In this document: one piece after another, positions 9,901 to 13,069 of the stretch
Position numbering within the stretch: the stretch's first letter is position 1
Layout of the letters: each line of letters starts with the position of its first letter
DNA from: Clostridia bacterium
Lineage (GTDB): Bacteria; Bacillota; Clostridia; UBA1381
Direction: 5' to 3'
NCBI GenBank assembly: GCA_900751685.1
Contig: CAADSR010000186.1
Coordinates: 1-13,069, forward strand
DNA: 13,069 nt
Translations under genes and position numbers: made by a program
The notes under the pieces: model-generated
The model's database searches: none
Told to the model about the DNA's origin: nothing
Seen by the model: the letters and a program-made list of their open reading frames with translations, nothing else

Positions 9901-10737
9901 GGAAATATCATCAACCTTAGAATTGAAAAGCAGATATGCGCCGCGCCCGCCGCTTGCCGTATGGTTCATGTTTATATAACGGTTCCCACCAGCATCTTCT
10001 GTTATCTTTATTCCACCATCCCGGGCAATCCATTTCCCTACATCGCCGCTTGAGGGATCTATTTGATCATAATTTTCATAATAACTGAATCCCGGCTCGT
10101 ATCCACCGACCGGAGGCAGCGTGACCGAAGGGTCATTCGTAGGTTTGAGCGATGGCGCTGCACTCTCTTGCGGCGCATTACTTTCCTGCGGATGATCCTC
10201 TGAATCCCTTTCTACAAATTTGATTTCCTGGATATGTACCGGCGCACTGTTACCATTAAAAATGTAATATGTGCCTGCTGTTATATCCAACTGCCCTTTT
10301 TTTATATCATTTTCTGTATTACTGCTAATGATCTCTTTAGAACCTTCGTCTTTTTGACTCTTTGTGTCAATCATTATATTTCCGAACCTTGAGTCTTTCT
10401 TTCCTATTTTAGCCGTTACATATAGTGTCCCGTCCTTTTCGGCTTCATATTTTATGTACATCCCCCCGTCACTGTTCTTATACAGCTCAACACCTTCACC
10501 GCTTATGGATGAATTTGTTATATCTGTGCCTTTTATCACAAGCCCGTTATAACTCATCCCTGTACCGCGGAAAGCCTCTTCATCATAATCCATATCACTT
10601 ATTGCTGTAAGGTCCCACGTATAGGTCCCATTATTTTCCTCATAAGAGGCAGCCGCCATAAGCACATTTGCCGATATCCCTAGAAACATTAAAACCGGCA
10701 AAATTACTGATATAAATTGCTTTACACTTTTTTTCAT
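3958..10737 (-). CDS. Giant secreted esterase / GH2 beta-galactosidase-type fusion enzyme
   Basis: It is 2259 residues from the ATG at 10737. A GTG four codons earlier (10749) overlaps the AAAAGGAG ribosome site, so the ATG is preferred. In order: signal peptide (to about 30); accessory module (37-177); Pro/Ser linker; concanavalin-like domain (213-427); alpha/beta-hydrolase esterase of the COG4099/CE1-like type (521-782), with LHGAGSRGED, nucleophile Ser673 in GQSMGG, Asp725 in HGDKDTTVP and His758 in GYGHD. Then linker TPAPSAEPTPTQEP; beta domain; second concanavalin-like domain (905-1125); Ala-rich helical FIVAR-like spacer (1128-1197); GH2 sugar-binding, Ig-like and TIM-barrel domains (1203-1885), with acid/base Glu1672 in CFSNE and nucleophile Glu1777 in LSEVGG. 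Next are a DUF4982-like domain (1890-1975) and a discoidin/CBM32-like domain (2075-2185). No anchor or dockerin is seen, so it is probably released. It likely deacylates a polysaccharide and removes beta-galactose; the sugar is unproven. Confidence 0.93.
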   Translation of the reverse strand: MKKSVKQFISVILPVLMFLGISANVLMAAASYEENNGTYTWDLTAISDMDYDEEAFRGTGMSYNGLVIKGTDITNSSISGEGVELYKNSDGGMYIKYEAEKDGTLYVTAKIGKKDSRFGNIMIDTKSQKDEGSKEIISSNTENDIKKGQLDITAGTYYIFNGNSAPVHIQEIKFVERDSEDHPQESNAPQESAAPSLKPTNDPSVTLPPVGGYEPGFSYYENYDQIDPSSGDVGKWIARDGGIKITEDAGGNRYINMNHTASGGRGAYLLFNSKVDDISQYTMEFDAKFKNSTKGRSQLVLGAADYLIASDGTEEDPIDRKRFDYKKGMEGNYIFMLEGTANSQTWVLNPGSDNITLTLPASEFLHFEIEGCVSSNQACLKIKNGDVTIFDAQITPHSGYATPQMLYMLGGRDNADIGVDNIEFNAYYGIEVVSSYRADNEVGISIAPLDEGINVYAALYSGEKMLEGAAVVKGDGKTAKTLKLNTEGTTGNIIKLYRWDNDLKPFTNVGEIKIDEIKPRESATMMDMRYGYDDAPVSLDGKTNYKDTMPYRYYLPEGYDSTKKYPVLVYLHGAGSRGEDNKGQIRNDKHIFNTLLGEEYINNPDTQCIMIAPQLPRYNDKENRYIDRAWSQGSYNYNEITPYEYAKHVHDIIAKVTEQYNGDTDRIYISGQSMGGYGCWYLAATYPEMFAAAVGLCGAGPVDAEGAGKMAEQNMAGRAFHGDKDTTVPANGSKEMIGALKGFGATNVHLTIMPGYGHDIEHDVFTLIGKQQGIYEWLFKQSRTKNLENKGGEAEPDPEYPGTESTPAPSAEPTPTQEPMYDAYVTAVYTVDGTADGEVARTESVVKGEAGTDVALPGTIFAARKFSDVNGLYDVYTCEKTQDSIRLNKGENIIYIKLNHVDGKYYYYEDFEDRTPGPIDSADSWYHGGAGTEGRFIKCTTDTANTSTAARWYSSGAGSSREKTFVLVNDTPEIPDGEKMVFSADMRIGVTNGDTNHTDLHFSNNDGDILSAQIFNTIKTVAINGESMRLPSVDGSDEENQKKTLSRWINVNITFNPLKQENNAVITLTPLNDGDKFTVNSDSSEKEQYITTVTATENAITKLRVSMCKGYRGGVILDNIALYNTSSEYKTPVMNELAMALNIYGNIDEENYSSVNLSQYNMAVEEAQAVLNDLSATNKDAKEAKAALINAAAALVPKAETSGNRIKVNENPDWIFIKEKNYQNDISTMPSVAPDALTLSGWEGVNIPHTWNAYDGSDGISGYDRCKSWYRKNMYIDSSYEGKKIYLEFEGSSFRTQLYVNGVPVPYSMEDPFGTADQNGAEYVHKGGFNTFRFDVTDYVEYGKPNNVVVSVDNSYSADTLPLGGDYSKEGGIYRNVSLVVTNPVHVDMLDDGSSGLYLLPLKKTPVTDDANKDFTLKASAKIVNDSDADKTVKIEASLREPDHYDIPDNEYIKSHLQFDPEDMYTPGGKNVGDFAVKEVTIKAGGSYNYAQTIEVANPKLWDGMTSPYRYEVSLKVTADGTEVENMTETMGFRYYRVPAASGINTEDGGVYLNGRKYPINGVGKHQDHGKGEDALGIAITEKEMLSDVALIYEMGANSVRLVHYQHSLHEIELYDKLGITVWSEPALCSIMTNASQKSYDAFEKATLYQYAAMVKQQYNKPSVLFWCFSNELTHEFDDNGKQITSLDGVQIEGQFPSAIPLFEKMQALSKELDPSRLTTYAANKRRHKGDMGTDLTGSNLYPYWYLSKSVSSTMRDAYKNLTELNYGTPKALCLSEVGGAGVVGRTLEYNEDGTVTHLGTSSSTYTSNTTYQAFMHEKILYELRNSCKGLWGVYLWQMFDSANDTVDVNLGGMNTKGLVSYDHQTRKAAYYFYKANWNTWEPFAYIVNTERAVRPSDKTIIRAYSNSERCQLYVNGQPYGGPITDVNTEDNVYDNNRVFMWYDVQLDPGKANTIEVRGINGSDEVCTSNAVNGTVSFTVDGTLLTSQTNDIAVESATGLAPGENKIKVQAMAANAPEITSITQLTAVKASLDGTTVSVLDESGNELTNGKLLEGMIVRAEDRNGNTADYKTVYEDIASGRISGSAAALTDDSTKSSWTASDGSVVIDLGAEYNLNGADVLFDVPAAYKIQVSTDNNSYSTVTEKASVTDKIVSDAFTVAGRYIKIKFTGEVSVKEINIYGWRFNNKGNYTIDGSDIYLGQSAEEHDTDEVYNNLPVAGQAKYEFDLADAGRVLSEGDKLILTETHGGIKEYILHMGNK
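10207..10629 (-). repeat. Accessory module copy 3 (WDLT-type, in the fusion enzyme)
   Basis: Third copy of the module also found twice in the acetylesterase, at residues about 37-177 of the fusion enzyme. Landmarks are TWDLTAI, MDYDEEAF, MYIKYEAEKDGTLYVTAKIG and YYIFNGNSAPVHIQ. It is the first folded unit after the signal peptide in both proteins, which implies shared targeting. Confidence 0.75.
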
Positions 10738-10782
10738 GTTGATATTCACTCCTTTTCCTCTTTAATCTATTCATATCTTATA

Positions 10783-10811
10783 TTTATATTGTACATCACA
10801 AATGCCGGCAA
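10783..10811 (-). promoter_or_regulatory. Probable promoter of the fusion-enzyme gene
   Basis: On the minus strand, TTGCCG (10811-10806) and TATAAA (10788-10783) are 17 bases apart, which puts the start near 10776 and gives a leader of about 40 bases with AAAAGGAG before the ATG. The -35 is only fair (four of six) and sits in one arm of the 10800-10828 palindrome. A TATAAT at 10854-10849 lacks a -35 at the right distance. Confidence 0.45.
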
Positions 10812-10833
10812 ATGAATAGCCGGCATTTTTTTT
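10800..10833 (+). terminator. Perfect palindrome with T tract upstream of the fusion-enzyme gene
   Basis: The arms AAATGCCGGC (10800-10809) and GCCGGCATTT (10819-10828) form a perfect 10-bp stem with a 9-base loop. On the plus strand a run of eight T (10826-10833) begins in the arm, the form of an intrinsic terminator, yet no plus-strand gene precedes it. On the minus strand only a short TTT follows. It may stop antisense RNA, end a lost minus-strand kinase operon, or act as an operator because it overlaps the predicted -35 box. Confidence 0.55.
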
Positions 10834-10944
10834 AAGATAGCAAAAACTATTATATTTTTAGATAAAATATAGAATGAGAGCAATGTTTTAGTGCGCTTAC
10901 TCCATGTTATGTTTATCCCGCCATTCCATTTTTCAATCCGACTA
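10834..10944. other. Intergenic DNA without recognisable genes
   Basis: AT-rich sequence between the palindrome and the kinase remnant. I see only an isolated TATAAT on the minus strand (10854-10849) and a spurious ATG-GAG-TAA. With the flanking palindrome and remnant it makes up most of the gene-poor gap between the fusion enzyme and the 46-codon gene. Confidence 0.5.
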
Positions 10945-11150
10945 TCAAGCTTTCATTAAATCCCCCAAAGGTCCGGGAGTGCTTTGTATTTCTGGCACTC
11001 CACCACATAGGGCTGAAAGCCGGCTCCTCACATTAATAGTACCGCTATGCCGTACATCATCCTCCTTCGGAAACGAAAATCCCATCCCGTCATCCGTAAC
11101 TGTTATCACACATGCACAGCTGTTCTTTTCTGTATAACTGGAATACGCAC
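10945..11150 (-). pseudogene. Remnant of a sensor histidine kinase C-terminus (LytS/YesM-like HATPase)
   Basis: The minus strand codes for VITVTDDGMGFSFPKEDD, then NVRSRLSALCGG and EIQSTPG. These are the G1 box, the NVRSRL helix and the final strand before the G2-like STPGxGT motif of YesM/LytS-type kinases. Only about 65 residues of the family remain. The STPG is followed by PLG rather than a GTT-type motif, and the frame soon stops. Upstream, reading the GTGCGTATT segment as VRISSY needs a one-base shift near 11142, and no DHp, sensor or membrane segments follow. Nothing suggests it is still translated. It is best read as debris of a two-component system that once regulated a neighbouring locus. 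Confidence 0.55.
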
Positions 11151-11170
11151 CGCAAAAACTACACATAATA
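11141..11170 (+). promoter_or_regulatory. Sigma-G-like (forespore) promoter of the 46-codon gene
   Basis: GAATA (11141-11145) and CATAATA (11164-11170) are separated by 18 bases. The known Bacillus sigma-G pattern is approximately GMATR-N18-CATWHTA, and every specified base fits. The predicted start, near 11177, is about 23 bases before the ATG, with AAGGA in the leader. No competing sigma-A promoter is visible. The match is short and lies in AT-rich DNA, so chance cannot be excluded. Confidence 0.5.
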
Positions 11171-11199
11171 GAATGAACGAAATATAAGGATGTGTTAAT

Positions 11200-11340
11200 A
11201 TGGATAACAATAAAAACAGAATGAAAGACAGGGAAAAAAGTAATCCTGAACTTAGAAAGATGAAACCAAAAGAAAATGCGACCGCCGGTATTGTTAACGG
11301 TGAAAAAACCGGGGTTCATAAAAGCAAACACGAAAAATAA
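11200..11340 (+). CDS. Small lysine-rich protein, possible forespore-expressed
   Basis: A 46-residue reading frame starts at the ATG 11200, nine bases after AAGGA, and ends at TAA with a perfect terminator 54 bases further on. The product begins MDNNKNRMKDREKSNPELRK and ends HKSKHEK. It has ten Lys, three Arg and seven acidic residues, no Cys or Trp, and no signal peptide or membrane segment, so it should be a basic, flexible cytosolic peptide. I do not recognise the family. Its size, composition and sigma-G-like promoter resemble minor small spore proteins, but that is inference. It is convergent with the YyaL-type gene and sits beside a dead kinase fragment. The ribosome site, start spacing and terminator make it look real despite its length. 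Confidence 0.65.
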   Translation: MDNNKNRMKDREKSNPELRKMKPKENATAGIVNGEKTGVHKSKHEK

Positions 11341-11394
11341 ATAAGATAAAAATTCTTATCAATAATCAAAAACTACTAAATACCTTAATTCTGA

Positions 11395-11446
11395 AAACAC
11401 CCTTGAAAATGATATGAACAATCAAAATCAAGGGTGTTTCTATTTT
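11395..11446. terminator. Bidirectional terminator between convergent genes
   Basis: AAACACCCTTGA (11395-11406) and TCAAGGGTGTTT (11428-11439) form a perfect 12-bp stem with a 21-base AT-rich loop. The plus side continues into CTATTTTTTATTT. The minus side stem ends in TTT followed by TCAG. It serves the 46-codon gene on one strand and the YyaL-type gene, whose stop is at 11453-11451, on the other. Confidence 0.85.
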
Positions 11447-11450
11447 TTAT

Positions 11451-13069
11451 TTATAATATATCTTTTAGGTTATTTGTGGGCGGCATACAGCTTTTATTTT
11501 TACATACATAATACGTTGTCATATTATTTAAAATAGGGTATTCTGAGCTTTCCTCATTTAACATTTTCACAACTGTATTCAAGGGAAATTTTTCATAGTT
11601 ATCTTTTTTAACACACACGATATGTGTCAGAGGATTTAGAAACAGATCTAATGCTAAAAGATACATACTATGTCCCATAGGAAATTGTTCTGCGTTTGAT
11701 GCCATAAACTCAAGTTGTTTTTTCGCTAATTCCTCAAATCCCGCTTCTTCTGTAATTTGAGAAAGCCAGACTAAATTATATGCCATTATAGAATTACCGC
11801 TAGGAATTGCACCGTCATATGTTTCTTTCGGTTTTAAAATTAATTGCTCGTTTGTTTGTCCGTACAAATAAAATCCACTGTTTTCTTTATCATAAAATTC
11901 CTCAATACATTTATTACATAATGTAATCGCCTTGCTTAAATACTGTTCTTCAAATGTCGCTTCATACAAATGGATCAGTGCATAGATATAAAATGCATAA
12001 TCATCAAAAAAACCCTTGCTTCCAAGTTTCCCGTCGCGGAAACTAACGTAGAGGGTATCACCGTCAGAAAGATTCCTTTCAATAAAACCACACGCTTTTT
12101 TTGCCGCTTCTAGGTACTGCTTATCATCTAATACCCTATACATTGTGACAAACGCTGTGATCATCAAGCTATTCCAAGTCGTCAAAATTTTATCATCAAG
12201 ATGCAGCTTTGCTCTTGATTTTCTGTATTCATAAACCGCAGGCAAATATTTTTCAAATTCATTCTGCAATTTATGATGATGGAGCAAATTAAGGATATTT
12301 TTTCCCTCAAAATTCCCATGCCCTGTTATGCCATAATAATCATTAAATTTCTTTCCTGCTTCTTCTCCTAATAGTTCTATTATTTCATCAGCATCAAAAA
12401 CATAATACTTACCTTCGACCCCATCACTGTCTGCGTCTTGGGCCGAATAAAACCCACCATCCATATCTGTCATTTCATGCAAAATATATTCAGACGTTTT
12501 TTGTGCAACATCTTTGTATATCTCTTTTTTTGTCATATCATACATTTTGATATAGCTTAGGATAAGCAGCGCATTATCATAAAGCATTTTTTCAAAATGG
12601 GGGGCTAAAAAATATTTGTCTGTTGAATATCTGGAAAACCCATAGCCTATGTGGTCAAAAATGCCACCCTTATACATTTGCAAAAGAGTTTTTTCTACCA
12701 TCTCAAGTATTCCGTTATTTTTTGTACGCTCATAATAATTCAATAAAAAAAGTAAATTATGCGGAGTAGGAAATTTAGGAGCTCTACCAAATCCACCGTT
12801 TTCTTTATCGAATGAATCCTCAAATTGATGTACCGCAGTTTCAATTAAATCACTTGAAATTTTACCTTTATCGTTTGCTACATTGTTTAGGGCTTTAACT
12901 ATATCATCGCCAGAACGAATGATTTGTTGTTGATTTGACTTCCATAATACTATTATTTCCTTTAACAAACTGATAAATGCTGATTTGGGAAAATACGTTC
13001 CTGCAAAAAAAGGTTTTTGTTCCGGGGTAATAAAGACCGACATAGGCCATCCCCCACTACCAGTAAACG
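11451..13069 (-). CDS. YyaL/DUF255 thioredoxin-domain protein (5' end cut by window edge)
   Basis: The frame is open from the right edge to the TAA at 11453-11451, giving about 538 residues of a family usually near 600-680 long. The missing N-terminus should carry the thioredoxin-like domain with its CHWCHVM-type motif. The visible part begins at the end of that domain (GSGGWPMSVFITPEQKPFFA, GTYFPK) and continues into an alpha/alpha six-hairpin barrel related to N-acylglucosamine 2-epimerase-like folds. Hallmarks are GGFGRAPKFPTPHN, GGIFDHIGYGFSRYSTD, PHFEKMLYDNA, GGFYSAQDADSDGVEGKYY and the C-terminal CKNKSC pair. An internal ATG at 13043 is not the true start, because the homology continues upstream of it. 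Relatives are Bacillus YyaL and animal SPATA20; the biochemical role is not established. The gene is visibly more AT-rich than the carbohydrate genes and looks unrelated to them. Confidence 0.93.
   Translation of the reverse strand, partial: FTGSGGWPMSVFITPEQKPFFAGTYFPKSAFISLLKEIIVLWKSNQQQIIRSGDDIVKALNNVANDKGKISSDLIETAVHQFEDSFDKENGGFGRAPKFPTPHNLLFLLNYYERTKNNGILEMVEKTLLQMYKGGIFDHIGYGFSRYSTDKYFLAPHFEKMLYDNALLILSYIKMYDMTKKEIYKDVAQKTSEYILHEMTDMDGGFYSAQDADSDGVEGKYYVFDADEIIELLGEEAGKKFNDYYGITGHGNFEGKNILNLLHHHKLQNEFEKYLPAVYEYRKSRAKLHLDDKILTTWNSLMITAFVTMYRVLDDKQYLEAAKKACGFIERNLSDGDTLYVSFRDGKLGSKGFFDDYAFYIYALIHLYEATFEEQYLSKAITLCNKCIEEFYDKENSGFYLYGQTNEQLILKPKETYDGAIPSGNSIMAYNLVWLSQITEEAGFEELAKKQLEFMASNAEQFPMGHSMYLLALDLFLNPLTHIVCVKKDNYEKFPLNTVVKMLNEESSEYPILNNMTTYYVCKNKSCMPPTNNLKDIL

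Noticed and set aside
3958..10749. GTG at 10749 as the start of the fusion enzyme
   Set aside because: It shares its first base with the AAAAGGAG ribosome site. The ATG at 10737 gives a normal MKKSVKQF signal-peptide start. An upstream AGAGG makes the GTG not impossible.
10945..11331. The full 128-codon minus-strand frame as a real gene
   Set aside because: Only its last part resembles a kinase. The first half is a low-complexity Phe-rich antisense image of the small lysine-rich gene, and no ribosome site was found for it.
1..13069. tRNA, rRNA, CRISPR array, insertion sequence, prophage or toxin-antitoxin genes
   Set aside because: I looked on both strands and saw no cloverleaf, regularly spaced repeats, transposase motifs or terminal inverted repeats.

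Overview
The window looks like part of the chromosome of a low-GC, Gram-positive, polysaccharide-degrading anaerobe of the Clostridia type, probably a spore former. The sequence grounds are strong purine-rich ribosome binding sites, lysine-rich signal peptides, Pro/Thr/Ser/Glu linkers between secreted catalytic modules, AT-rich intergenic DNA with sharp hairpin terminators, and one promoter that matches the forespore sigma-G pattern. No species can be named from this.

Layout, left to right. (1) A secreted carbohydrate acetylesterase of the sialate O-acetylesterase (SGNH/SASA) type is on the minus strand. It starts near 2677 and runs off the left edge. (2) A 339-bp divergent intergenic region holds a very good promoter with a palindromic operator in its spacer, then a hairpin at the very start of the transcript. 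(3) An AraC-family regulator is on the plus strand (3017-3850), followed by a hairpin terminator. (4) A 2259-residue secreted multidomain enzyme is on the minus strand (3958-10737). It joins an alpha/beta-hydrolase esterase to a GH2 beta-galactosidase-type glycosidase, with several beta-rich accessory modules. (5) A 460-bp spacer holds its probable promoter, a strong palindrome, and the decayed C-terminal end of a sensor histidine kinase. (6) A 46-codon lysine-rich gene is on the plus strand (11200-11340) behind the sigma-G-like promoter, ending in a perfect 12-bp bidirectional terminator. (7) On the minus strand is a YyaL/DUF255-type protein (thioredoxin-like domain plus six-hairpin barrel), cut by the right edge.

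Genes 1 and 4 share a homologous N-terminal module of about 140 residues (two copies in the esterase, one in the fusion enzyme), so they are very likely targeted to the same surface or polysaccharide. With the AraC regulator between them, they form a small sugar-degradation locus. It would remove acyl groups and beta-linked sugars (galactose is the best guess) from a decorated plant polysaccharide such as acetylated xyloglucan or esterified pectic galactan. That substrate is inference. The DNA right of about 11.2 kb is visibly more AT-rich and functionally unrelated, so the carbohydrate locus probably ends in the junction marked by the kinase remnant.
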